From: JAGWBG01 sp034421095
GTDB taxonomy: Bacteria; Chloroflexota; Dehalococcoidia; Lucifugimonadales; JAGWBF01
DNA: 64,000 bases
Assembly: GCA_034421095.1 (NCBI GenBank)
Contig: DAOUKR010000035.1
Location: 1 to 64,000 of the forward strand
Direction: 5' to 3'
The translations under genes and the position numbers were made by a program. The notes beneath the pieces were generated by a model. That model was not told the DNA's origin and did no database searches. It worked only from the letters and a program-made list of their open reading frames with translations. Of the stretch, positions 54,086-61,579 are shown one piece after another (position 1 is the stretch's first letter; each line of letters opens with the position of its first letter).

Positions 54086-54529
54086 TCAGGTGTCCCCTTG
54101 AACCAGCCCACGGACCGGGCCTTGATATTCGGCATACTGGGTAGGAGACTCCCACATTCGCACCTTGAGCGGGGCAATGCCGCATACCTCCCTTGCCCTT
54201 TCGTGCAGTTCCCTTGCCATGACCTCTGCCGAAGGGTTCTCATCCTGGAACACGAATATGCGGCTTCCCTTGACGGCGTTGAGGGCATTCAAAAGCTCTC
54301 CGTCCTTGCTATTGACGAGAAACGCATGGTCCCAATGCTCATCTATCCAGTCTTCGACCTTACCCTTTAGCTCAGTGAAATCAACGACGAAGCCCAACTT
54401 GTTCAGTGTCTCGGACGCCACCCAGATTTCCGCCTTGTAGGTATGCCCGTGAGGGAAAATGCACTTGCCGTTATGTTCCAGCAGGCGATGGCCGCTGGCA
54501 AAGCTAATCTCAATCCTGACCTGATACAT
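54086..54529 (-). CDS. queD: 6-carboxy-5,6,7,8-tetrahydropterin synthase
   Basis: 147 residues from ATG 54529. Zinc His in FASGHRLLEHNGKC and FPHGHTYK, catalytic Cys in GKCIFPHGH, and the late WESPTQYAEY segment with Glu. It forms carboxytetrahydropterin from dihydroneopterin triphosphate. It starts 13 nt after the queF stop. Confidence 0.92.
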   Translation of the reverse strand: MYQVRIEISFASGHRLLEHNGKCIFPHGHTYKAEIWVASETLNKLGFVVDFTELKGKVEDWIDEHWDHAFLVNSKDGELLNALNAVKGSRIFVFQDENPSAEVMARELHERAREVCGIAPLKVRMWESPTQYAEYQGPVRGLVQGDT

Positions 54530-54542
54530 GCCGCCCACGATT

Positions 54543-54968
54543 CTATCCCGCAGCCTCGTACTCCACCGAAACGGTGGTATGAAGGCCGCCCCGTACCTTG
54601 TAGTCAACCAGGATGTTCATGTACTGTGGCTGGCACAGGGCCACCAGGTCGTTGAGGATACGGTTGGCAACGTGCTCCTGTACGATGCCCACGTCCCGGT
54701 AGGAGAGCAGGTAGTACTTCAGCGATTTGAGCTCTATGCACAGCGCGTCCGGTATGTAGCTGATTGTTATGGTTCCGTAGTCGGGCAAACCGGTCCAGGG
54801 ACATAGGGCCGTGAATTCGTCCGTAGCTATAGAAACCGTGGAAGGCTGGGAGGGATACTCGTACTCGAAGGCGAGCAAGCAGTCGGGGTCTATCGCCTCC
54901 TCGCTCCTGGCATCAAGCCGCTTGTCCAAGCTCTCGTACTTCTCTTGCAGCGAGGAAATAGCAGACAT
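54543..54968 (-). CDS. queF: NADPH-dependent preQ0 reductase (type I)
   Basis: 141 residues after GGGAGGTTCG. The nucleophile Cys is in EFTALCPWTGLPDYG, which also forms the covalent thioimide with preQ0; IELKSLKYYLLSYRD carries the substrate Glu. It reduces the nitrile preQ0 to the amine preQ1. First gene of the que operon. I looked for a preQ1 riboswitch in the leader and saw none. Confidence 0.94.
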   Translation of the reverse strand: MSAISSLQEKYESLDKRLDARSEEAIDPDCLLAFEYEYPSQPSTVSIATDEFTALCPWTGLPDYGTITISYIPDALCIELKSLKYYLLSYRDVGIVQEHVANRILNDLVALCQPQYMNILVDYKVRGGLHTTVSVEYEAAG

Positions 54969-55085
54969 TGGACGAACCTCCCTCTTTCTCCCGGAGTAAA
55001 AGCTTATCGGGTCCTTTCCTAATCATCATAGGTGAACGGACAGGCTGTGTCAAAGCAAAGCTCATTTCCCTTCATTCCTTGCATC

Positions 55086-55114
55086 TTGTCACGTCTTTAC
55101 AAATGCGATAGACT
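55086..55114 (+). promoter_or_regulatory. Possible promoter for the selenoprotein operon
   Basis: TTGTCA (55086-55091), 17-nt spacer, TAGACT (55109-55114), about 35 nt before the ATG at 55151. Both boxes deviate moderately from consensus. Confidence 0.35.
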
Positions 55115-55150
55115 TGTTGCAGAGACATTCTGGGAGAAAGCATCAGAGAT

Positions 55151-55558
55151 ATGGGCATCGGGTTGGATAAAGGTCTGCCGGAGGAATCTTCGGCGGCGAT
55201 GGCCCCGTCATCCGACGATGTGGGGGCCAGTCTTGAGGAGATTCAAAACCTGCTCCGAGAAGCTGTTGCACGAGAGGCGGTTGCAGACGAGCCGGCCCTG
55301 AATATCCTTAAAGGGTTCAAGCTGGACTTCTCGGCCAACAAGGACTTTCACAAGGTGTTCTTCTCCATCCGGTGTGAATGTGGCACCGCAGCATTGTTGA
55401 GCGTGGAGGTTGCCAAATCTAAGACGCTCCCACAGGTCAGGGTAGCCCTGCCGGAACTTGTGAGGCGTCTAAAGGCCAAATCACGGCAGTTCTCCGCTAT
55501 GTCTTGCGATATGCACACGCGAATGCGTATGGGCGGCATGAACCAGGGAGCACCATAA
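55151..55558 (+). CDS. Unknown protein at the head of the selenoprotein operon
   Basis: 135 residues, no recognised family. The N-terminal 50 residues are polar with an amphipathic helix (LEEIQNLLREAVAREAV). The core shows strands VFFSIRCECGTAALLSVEVA, with a CxC pair, and a basic helix LVRRLKAKSRQFSAM before a tail with Cys and several Met. The stop is 37 nt before the FTR-like gene, which has its own AGGAG site, so the three genes probably form one operon. The CxC might be redox- or metal-related; that is a guess. Confidence 0.6.
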   Translation: MGIGLDKGLPEESSAAMAPSSDDVGASLEEIQNLLREAVAREAVADEPALNILKGFKLDFSANKDFHKVFFSIRCECGTAALLSVEVAKSKTLPQVRVALPELVRRLKAKSRQFSAMSCDMHTRMRMGGMNQGAP

Positions 55559-55595
55559 ATCCGGCCCGCCGGAGTCGGGCGATAGGAGACCGGGA

Positions 55596-56030
55596 ATGAA
55601 GCGACAACTTACTCAGGAGGAGGCCCTGCAGGGGGCCAAGCGTTTCTCCGAGAAGTACGTAGAACGCGGCCCCTACGAGTTTTTCCCGGAGGCCGAGGTT
55701 GTGGAGCTCGTCCAGAAGGGCCTGGCAGAGAATCAGGTCAAATATGGCTATCGCTATTGCCCTTGAATGCCCCTCAGTGGCGACCCCGTCGAGGATCGCA
55801 AAAAGATTTGCCCTTGTGACCGTCACCATGAAGACATCGAAAGGGACGGGTTCTGTATTTGAATGTTCTTCGTCAGCGAAGAGTTTCTTCGCAAGTATGA
55901 GCAAGGCGAGGAGTTCGTACAAACCATAGATGAGGCTGTGAAACCTGGCGAGGGGCTGTTCGATCAGCCCTACCAGTCAAAGTCGGACCGGAATACTCAG
56001 CAACGGACTCAGGAAGGGGAGGAAGAGTAA
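55596..56030 (+). CDS. Ferredoxin:thioredoxin reductase catalytic-chain homologue with two TGA-encoded selenocysteines
   Basis: 144 codons from ATG 55596 (after ATAGGAGACC) to TAA 56028-56030, interrupted by in-frame TGAs at 55764-55766 (codon 57) and 55860-55862 (codon 89). Read through as selenocysteine (U), the protein has GYRYC55PU57, KKIC72PC74 and GFC87IU89MFFVS. This is the CPC...CPC...CxC triad of the FTR catalytic chain, including the Met after the last position. In the characterised Synechocystis enzyme the first Cys of motif 1, both of motif 2 and the first of motif 3 bind [4Fe-4S], and the last Cys of motifs 1 and 3 form the active disulfide. Both TGAs fall on the active pair. Each TGA is followed by ATG, so gene callers would split the gene. 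A C-terminal extension of about 50 polar residues follows. Confidence 0.85.
55780..55799 (+). promoter_or_regulatory. Weak candidate SECIS after the first TGA of the FTR-like gene
   Basis: GCGA (55780-55783) can pair with TCGC (55796-55799), with CC/GG inside; an alternative is CGAC/GTCG around CCC. The loop lies about 18-20 nt after TGA 55764-55766, the right distance, but the stem is imperfect and the loop has no early G. Less convincing than the other two. Confidence 0.35.
55876..55892 (+). promoter_or_regulatory. Bacterial SECIS-like hairpin after the second TGA of the FTR-like gene
   Basis: Perfect 7-bp stem GCGAAGA/TCTTCGC closing loop GTT. The loop begins 20 nt after TGA 55860-55862 and has G at its first position, matching the known bacterial SECIS rules (apical loop 16-37 nt from UGA, G among the first two loop bases). 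It lies within the coding sequence, as expected in bacteria, and would bind SelB. Confidence 0.7.
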
Positions 56031-56284
56031 TGGACTCGGACATAACCGTATATACTTCCGTGGGTTGAGGCCCCTGCCACATGGTGAAAGTGTATCTTTC
56101 ACAAAAGGGCATCCCGTTTGTGGAGCGGAATGTTTCCCTGGACGAAGAGGCGAGGAATGACCTCATGGCCCTCGGACACAGAAGCACACCTGTTACCACA
56201 ATCAGAGACCAGAAGGTGGTGGGATACAGCCCTCCAAAGCTGGAAGCTGCGTTGGAGGCAGCGGGTATACAGTCCGCAAATTAA
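56030..56284 (+). CDS. Selenocysteine-containing glutaredoxin-like protein (UGPC)
   Basis: 84 codons from ATG 56030, overlapping the FTR-like stop by one base (TAATG). Codon 13 is TGA (56066-56068). Read through, the N-terminus is ITVYTSVGU13GPC16HMVKVYL, the strand and active site of a glutaredoxin whose CGPC motif has selenocysteine first. It continues KGIPFVERNVSLDEEARNDLMALGHRSTPVTTI, shown here in parts, with the cis-Pro motif STPV, and QKVVGYSPPKLEAAL. Length is normal for a single-domain glutaredoxin. Without recoding the product would lose its active site. Coupling to the FTR-like gene suggests it is the reductase's partner. Confidence 0.86.
56084..56102 (+). promoter_or_regulatory. 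Bacterial SECIS-like hairpin after the glutaredoxin TGA
   Basis: Perfect 7-bp stem GTGAAAG/CTTTCAC with apical loop TGTAT. The loop starts 22 nt after TGA 56066-56068 and has G as second base, in keeping with bacterial SECIS rules. Confidence 0.7.
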
Positions 56285-56661
56285 AGCCCCTCCTGTCCCG
56301 GGAGACCTTTGCATAGCGGCGGCTAGACGCTCTCTCTGTGTCATTGCCCTGAAAATGGCCCTTTTATCTGCATAGGCGGACTTGGCAAGGCCATCAGTAG
56401 TCTCCCACGGAGCGGCCGGATACTTAGTGCCACTCCGTGGAGCGTCTTCGCCCTGCAGGGTCGTTCAAACGATGGGGTCGGTTAAAGGCCTCCTCCGTTC
56501 AGTGAGCGACCACGCAACCCGGCATCGGAGCGCCGGACCTCTGAATCAACCTCAAAGCATCCTGAAACGTATCTGTATGCCTTTAACTCAGGGTGCTATT
56601 ATGACACTCCATCAACCCTGGAAGCCAGGGATAAATACCGTCGTGGTTCAGGAGGCGGTGA
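56285..56661. other. Intergenic region after the selenoprotein operon
   Basis: No gene is seen, and no tRNA-Sec could be folded here. A hairpin CCACGGAG/CTCCGTGG (56405-56412 with 56433-56440) may terminate the operon, though no T tract follows. The last part precedes a sugar epimerase gene with a TTG start. Confidence 0.4.
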
Positions 56662-57696
56662 TTGGATAGAATACTGGTCACCGGCGGCACGGGATTCCTG
56701 GGTATGGCCCTGGTGCGCCGTCTGGTAGAGGATGGGTATCATCCCAGGGTGTTGGACGTCAACGGCCCCAATGACCCGGAGCTTGAGGGGAGCATCGAGT
56801 TCATAAAGGGTGACGTGAGGGATGCTCAGATTGTGGCGAGGGCATGTCAGAACATTGACACAGTTTTTCACCTGGCGGCAGCGGTCCTGCCGACGCGAGG
56901 CAAGAAAGCATACGAGTCCACCAATTTTGGTGGGGTCCATAATATGCTCCAGGCATCCCTGGACAATCAGGTTAAACAGGTCGTGCACATCTCTACCAGC
57001 GCCATATACGGCGTACCCGGACAGCTTCCCGTGACCGAGGAATCGGACTTCAAACCTATGGGATACTACGGTAACGCCAAATTCAAGGGTGAGCAGGAAA
57101 TCCGGCGTTACCGTGGGCGGGGCCTGAGAGTGTGTGTATTGAGACCTCGGACTATCATCGGGACCGAGAGGTTGGGTATATTTCACATCCTCTTTGATTG
57201 GATAAAGGCGGGCAAGGGGATTCCCATCATCGGCTCCGGCGACAACCTTTTCCAGTTCATAAGCGCGCGAGACGTGGTGGAGGCCTCCATTCTGGGTGCA
57301 AGGGCGGAAAGCAACGACGACTTCAACATCGGTGCTGAAGAGTTCTCCACGGTCCGAGCCGACCTTGAGGCTCTTGCCAATCATGCAGGCTCGGGTTCCA
57401 AAGTGGTATCAATTCCGGCTCCACTGGTGAAAGGGTCGCTACAAATTCTGGACCTTATGAGGCTCTCGCCTCTCATGGACTGGCAATACAAGGTGGCGGA
57501 CAAGCCTTTCTATTTCGATATTTCCAAGGCCAAGAGGCTTCTGGGCTGGCAACCCCTGGACAGCAATATAAAGATGTTCACCGATTCCTATGATTGGTAT
57601 ATAGACAACTTCACAGATTCCGTGTCCGTCTATGGCTCGACCCACCGCCAGGCAGTCCGGCAAAGGGCGCTAAGGCTTCTTAGAGGCATATTTTAG
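56662..57696 (+). CDS. NAD-dependent epimerase/dehydratase (extended SDR)
   Basis: 344 residues from a TTG start (MDRILVTGGTGFLGMALVRRL in parts). Cofactor loop GGTGFLG; HLAAAV; catalytic Ser/Thr in ISTSAIYG and YYGNAKFKGE giving the YxxxK pair. It resembles nucleotide-sugar or sterol-type 3-beta-HSD-like epimerases. It is the first gene of a run with other polysaccharide genes, so a sugar-nucleotide role is likely. Confidence 0.85.
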   Translation: MDRILVTGGTGFLGMALVRRLVEDGYHPRVLDVNGPNDPELEGSIEFIKGDVRDAQIVARACQNIDTVFHLAAAVLPTRGKKAYESTNFGGVHNMLQASLDNQVKQVVHISTSAIYGVPGQLPVTEESDFKPMGYYGNAKFKGEQEIRRYRGRGLRVCVLRPRTIIGTERLGIFHILFDWIKAGKGIPIIGSGDNLFQFISARDVVEASILGARAESNDDFNIGAEEFSTVRADLEALANHAGSGSKVVSIPAPLVKGSLQILDLMRLSPLMDWQYKVADKPFYFDISKAKRLLGWQPLDSNIKMFTDSYDWYIDNFTDSVSVYGSTHRQAVRQRALRLLRGIF

Positions 57697-57711
57697 GAAA
57701 GCTCTGAAAAA

Positions 57712-57830
57712 CGTCATTCCGGTGTATGCCGGAATCCAGTCCGCCTCAGGCGGATGGAGAGTATGGATACTGGTTCTCCCAGGCGAATCTTCGACTCTCC
57801 CCGGCGAGTCTTCGACTTTCGCCAGTATGA
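57712..57830. repeat. Dispersed palindromic repeat (copy e) with internal tandem unit
   Basis: Begins CGTCATTCCGGTGTATGCCG then GAATCCAG and ends TTTCGCCAGTATGACG. Inside, GGCGAATCTTCGACTCTCCC is followed by a variant GGCGAGTCTTCGACTTTCGC, a short tandem repeat. Located between the first epimerase gene and the PHP fragment. Confidence 0.6.
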
Positions 57831-57893
57831 CGAGTCGCCGTTTCCGGCTTTCCCTAGGTAACGGGGCTATCAATATTTGGGAGCGTGCGAAGT

Positions 57894-58286
57894 ATGTTAA
57901 GAGGGGACTTTCACATGCATACCGACCTCTCCCGGGACTCTGACACGCCTCCCGACGTGCTGGTCCGGCGGTGCCGTAAAATGGGGCTGAACTGTATAGC
58001 CGTAACCGACCACAATGCCATTGGGGGCGCTCTCGAGGTCCAGAAGTTTGCTGCCTCATACTCTGACCTTACGGTGATAGTCGGCGAGGAAGTGAAATCC
58101 AGCAAGGGAGACATCATCGGCCTTTTCCTGAAGGAGGAGGTGCCCAAGGGCATGTCTCCCATGGATACCGTTCGGTGCATCAAAGACCAGGATGGGCTTG
58201 TCATGATCCCCCACCCCGTTAGTGCATCTGGTCACCGGGTACTTGAAGGTCAGAAAGCGCTTGTTCCCCGTTTCCAACTCGTCTAG
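57894..58286 (+). pseudogene. Truncated PHP-domain phosphoesterase
   Basis: 130 residues from ATG 57894 (GTG 57885 also possible). PHP motifs are present: DFHMHTDLSRDS, AVTDHNAIGGA, VGEEVKSSKGDIIGLFL and MIPHPV. Family members of this type run about 80-100 residues further with two more metal motifs, which are missing. The last residues (EGQKALVPRFQLV) do not match the family. It is probably a 3'-truncated gene; a short functional form is less likely. Confidence 0.55.
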
Positions 58287-58391
58287 TTCCCGTACAAAGA
58301 GATGAAAGTCAGTATATTCACTGGCTTTCTATCGGTGAGCTATCGGGAGCAGGATACGTGAAGGAAAGCTGTCAGGCGTGAGGAGGCCTTT

Positions 58392-59417
58392 GTGAAAGCC
58401 TTGATTACCGGCGGTGCCGGGTTCATAGGCTCACACCTGTCCGAGGAGCTATTGGGGCGGGGCCATGAGGTTGCGGTCTTCGATGACCTGTCCACTGGTA
58501 ATGTGTCCAATATAGACCATCTTCGGCGAATCACCGAATTCTCCTTCCACCAGGGTAGCGTACTCGATGATGTGCAGGAGCTATCAAGCTTGATAGAACG
58601 CTCCGACCACATATATCATCTGGCCGCAGTAGTGGGCGTTGGGTACGTCCTTGAGCACCCTGTTGCCGCACTGGAGACCAATACTCGGGGCACGGAAAAC
58701 GTTCTCAGGCTGGCCGCCCAAATTTCCGACGCCCGGGGCAAGAAAAAGGTTATTCTGGCCTCCAGTTCCGAGGTGTACGGGAAATCGTCCAAAGTCCCCT
58801 TCCGAGAGGACGACGATTCCATCATAGGGCCCACGTCGGTGAGCCGGTGGGGGTACGCTTGCGCCAAGGCCCTGGACGAGTTCCTTGGGTTGGCCTACCA
58901 TCGTGAAAAAGGTTTGCCTGTAGTGATTCTGCGCCTCTTCAATACCGTAGGCCCCAGACAGACGGGCCGGTATGGGATGGTGATGCCGCGCCTGGTGTCC
59001 CAGGCCATTGCCGGCGAACCCGTCACCGTTTACGGGGATGGAGAGCAGACGCGAAGCTTCACTTACGTTAAGGACGTTGTCAAAGCTATAGCCGATATAG
59101 CCCTGGTGTCCTCCGCTGACGGTCAGGTATTCAACGTTGGCAACGACAAGGAAATCAGCATCAACGGACTGGCGGAGCTTGTCAGGAGTGTACTTGATAG
59201 CCAGTCGAAGACTGTACACGTTCCATTTTCAGAGGTGTACGGAGCGGAATTCGAGGAGACGAGGAGGAGGGTTGCGGATATTTCCAAAATACGCGAGTAC
59301 ATCAGCTATGCTCCCACTACCAACCTGGCCTTCATGGTAAAAGAGATAGCTGATGACCTGCGTACACATCCCAAGGGTGAGCAGGGAGTGGGAGGAGCGA
59401 ATGAGCGGTCTGGTTGA
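58392..59417 (+). CDS. NAD-dependent nucleotide-sugar epimerase/decarboxylase
   Basis: 341 residues from GTG 58392, preceded by GAGGAGGCC. GGAGFIGSHL, DDLSTGN, HLAAVVGVGYVLEHP, Ser in SSSEVYG and WGYACAKALDEFL (YxxxK), RLFNTVGPRQTGRYGMV, TRSFTYVKDVV. Close in pattern to UDP-glucose 4-epimerase and UDP-glucuronate decarboxylase-like enzymes. Its stop overlaps the UDP-sugar dehydrogenase start by 17 nt. Confidence 0.9.
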   Translation: MKALITGGAGFIGSHLSEELLGRGHEVAVFDDLSTGNVSNIDHLRRITEFSFHQGSVLDDVQELSSLIERSDHIYHLAAVVGVGYVLEHPVAALETNTRGTENVLRLAAQISDARGKKKVILASSSEVYGKSSKVPFREDDDSIIGPTSVSRWGYACAKALDEFLGLAYHREKGLPVVILRLFNTVGPRQTGRYGMVMPRLVSQAIAGEPVTVYGDGEQTRSFTYVKDVVKAIADIALVSSADGQVFNVGNDKEISINGLAELVRSVLDSQSKTVHVPFSEVYGAEFEETRRRVADISKIREYISYAPTTNLAFMVKEIADDLRTHPKGEQGVGGANERSG

Positions 59418-60759
59418 TGGCACATCAGACGGTTATCCGAACAGGCCCAACGGACCTGCAGTATCTCTGGCCCGGAAAATTCAAGACCGCATGGCCGTTG
59501 TGGGGGTGATTGGCCTGGGTTATGTTGGACTGCCCACTATGGTGGGCGCTGCCATGGCGGGATTCAGGGTAACGGGTATTGACATTTCCCAGGAGCGTGT
59601 TGACCGGGTTAATTCCGGGATTAGCTACGTGGAGGACGTGGAGAGCAGCACCCTGGCGTCTCTCGTTGAGCAGAAGCGGATTGACGCAACTTCAGACTAC
59701 GGGGTAATCAAGGACATGGATGTCATCATCATCTGTGTCCCTACTCCTGTGAACAAGTACAAGGAGCCGGAGTTGGGTCCTTTGCAGGAGACGATATGCT
59801 CTTTGTCCCACTACATGAACGGTGAGCAGCTTCTCATCCTTCAGAGCACCACCTTTCCGGGCACCACCGAAGAGCTGGTCTTGCCCAAGGTACAGGCCTC
59901 CGGGCGTCAGGCGGGGAGGGATTTTTACCTGGCCTTCTCGCCAGAGCGCATTGACCCCGGCAACCCGGGGTATTCTATCCACAATATCCCCAAGGTCGTG
60001 GGCGGGGTAACTCCCCGGTGCGGAAGGATTGCCGCCAGCTTTCTTTCAGCAATGGTGGAGCAAGTAGTCACCGTGGACTCCCCCAAAGTGGCAGAGATGA
60101 CCAAGCTCCTGGAGAATATCTTCCGTAGCGTGAACATTGCCCTTGTCAATGAGCTATCCGAGCTATGCCGCAGAATGGACATAGACATCTGGGAAGTGAT
60201 TGGTGCAGCTACCACCAAACCCTTCGGCTTCATGCCCTTCTACCCCGGCATAGGGGTCGGCGGTCATTGCATACCGGTGGACCCGTTCTACCTGTCGTGG
60301 AAGGCCAAAGAGTACGACTTCTACGTTGGCTTTATAGAGTTGGCTGCCAGGACCAACGATAACATGCCCTACTACACCGTTTCCAGGATAGTGGATATTC
60401 TGGGGAATCGAGGCTTGGTTGTAAGTGGCGCGCGCCTCTTCCTCATGGGTGTCAGCTTCAAGAAAGATATTGGTGATACCCGCAATTCCCCCGCCTTGAG
60501 GGTGGCTGAACTTCTTTCCGAAAGGGGCGCCCGAATTAGCTATAGCGACCGTCACGTCCCCAGCGTGACGGTAGGAGGAAGCCCTTTAAAGAGTGTAGAG
60601 CCGGACGAAACAACCCTTCAGCAAAATGATGCGACGATTATCCTGGTAGACCACAGCTGTTACGATTGGGAGAGTGTCGTTGCCCACAGCAAGTTGGTGA
60701 TAGATGCCCGGGGGGCGACGAGACCCCTCGGCCCGAGACCGACGGTAGTCAGGCTGTAG
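59401..60759 (+). CDS. UDP-N-acetylhexosamine 6-dehydrogenase (nucleotide-sugar dehydrogenase)
   Basis: 452 residues from ATG 59401 after GGGAGTGGGAGGAG. Rossmann motif GVIGLGYVGLPTM, CVPTPVNKYKEPEL, STTFPGTTEE, YLAFSPERIDPGN, catalytic Cys in GVGGHCIPVDPFYL, and SFKKDIGDTRNSPAL. It matches the WecC/WbpA type, making UDP-HexNAc uronates for surface polysaccharide. The N-terminal 30 residues are extra. Confidence 0.92.
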   Translation: MSGLVDGTSDGYPNRPNGPAVSLARKIQDRMAVVGVIGLGYVGLPTMVGAAMAGFRVTGIDISQERVDRVNSGISYVEDVESSTLASLVEQKRIDATSDYGVIKDMDVIIICVPTPVNKYKEPELGPLQETICSLSHYMNGEQLLILQSTTFPGTTEELVLPKVQASGRQAGRDFYLAFSPERIDPGNPGYSIHNIPKVVGGVTPRCGRIAASFLSAMVEQVVTVDSPKVAEMTKLLENIFRSVNIALVNELSELCRRMDIDIWEVIGAATTKPFGFMPFYPGIGVGGHCIPVDPFYLSWKAKEYDFYVGFIELAARTNDNMPYYTVSRIVDILGNRGLVVSGARLFLMGVSFKKDIGDTRNSPALRVAELLSERGARISYSDRHVPSVTVGGSPLKSVEPDETTLQQNDATIILVDHSCYDWESVVAHSKLVIDARGATRPLGPRPTVVRL

Positions 60760-60803
60760 CAAGGGCTGGGAGCATTCCGCCTGCAATCTTCTGAGGAGGA
60801 CGG

Positions 60804-61571
60804 GTGTCCGTGAAGCGGGACGAGACGGGCTACGCACCGACAGGCCAACAGGACGGGGAGAGTCAGACGTACGAGGACGGGTACCCTGAGATTCCGTCAT
60901 GGGTTTATGGGAAGCGGCGGGCGACCCACGACCGCGGTTCTCAGGAAGTGGGAAGAGAAGGGTATTTGCTGAAGCGGCCCTTTGACATAATAGTGGCCGT
61001 CGTGGGCTTGCTGATTGCCTCACCCTTATGGCTGGTGTTTTCCCTGGCCATCAAACTGGAAGACAGAGGCCCCATACTGTTCCTTCAGGACAGATGGGGC
61101 AAAGACAGGAGAAAGATTAGGGTGTACAAGTTTCGGACTATGGTTCCCAACTCCATAGAGAGGTTCGGCAATATACAGGCAACGGAAGATGACCCCCGAG
61201 TCACCAGGGTGGGTCGTCTTCTGCGGTCCACCAGTCTGGACGAAATGCCCCAGCTTCTGAATATAGCCAGAGGAGACATGAGTTGGGTGGGTCCGAGGGC
61301 GTTACCGATAGATGAAGTACAGACGCAGGAGGAGGATGGACATTTGCCCGATGAAGCCATCCCGGGCTTCGAGGCCAGATCAAAGCTGCGTCCGGGGCTT
61401 ACCGGCATAGCCCAGATTTTTGCTCCGAGAGACGTACCCCGCCGGCAGAAATACGCATACGATGCCGTCTATGCAGGCAGCCAGAGCCTGTGGCTGGACG
61501 TGCGTCTAATCGTTATCTCGCTATGGATTACCCTTCGCGCCCGGTGGGAGGCAAAGGGGAGTAAACTGTAG
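60804..61571 (+). CDS. Undecaprenyl-phosphate sugar-1-phosphate transferase
   Basis: 255 residues from GTG 60804 or 60810. A polar N-terminal 50 residues, then KRPFDIIVAVVGLLIASPLW (re-entrant membrane helix), GPILFLQDRWGKDRRKIRVYKFRTM (in parts), RVGRLLRSTSLDEMPQLLNI (in parts), GPRALP and KLRPGLTGIAQI. This is the bacterial sugar transferase core (WbaP/PglC type) that starts polysaccharide assembly on the lipid carrier. Last gene of the sugar cluster. Confidence 0.92.
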   Translation: MSVKRDETGYAPTGQQDGESQTYEDGYPEIPSWVYGKRRATHDRGSQEVGREGYLLKRPFDIIVAVVGLLIASPLWLVFSLAIKLEDRGPILFLQDRWGKDRRKIRVYKFRTMVPNSIERFGNIQATEDDPRVTRVGRLLRSTSLDEMPQLLNIARGDMSWVGPRALPIDEVQTQEEDGHLPDEAIPGFEARSKLRPGLTGIAQIFAPRDVPRRQKYAYDAVYAGSQSLWLDVRLIVISLWITLRARWEAKGSKL

Positions 61572-61579
61572 AGGGACGC

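Noticed and set aside
54969..55150. preQ1 riboswitch upstream of queF
   Set aside because: The leader has a ribosome site and some GGTTC-like text but no consistent pseudoknot or A-rich tail.
55596..56284. Reading TGA as tryptophan (alternative genetic code)
   Set aside because: Many genes in the window end in ordinary TGA stops (for example at 4988-4990), and all three in-frame TGAs sit on catalytic Cys, not Trp, positions.
55596..56284. Treating the region as three or four short separate genes or as a pseudogene
   Set aside because: The frame is continuous with family motifs on both sides of each TGA, no other damage is present, and the coupling TAATG is intact.
56285..56661. Possible tRNA-Sec (selC) gene in the gap after the selenoprotein operon
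   Set aside because: The only strong structure is an 8-bp hairpin; no acceptor stem, TCA anticodon arm and T arm could be assembled.
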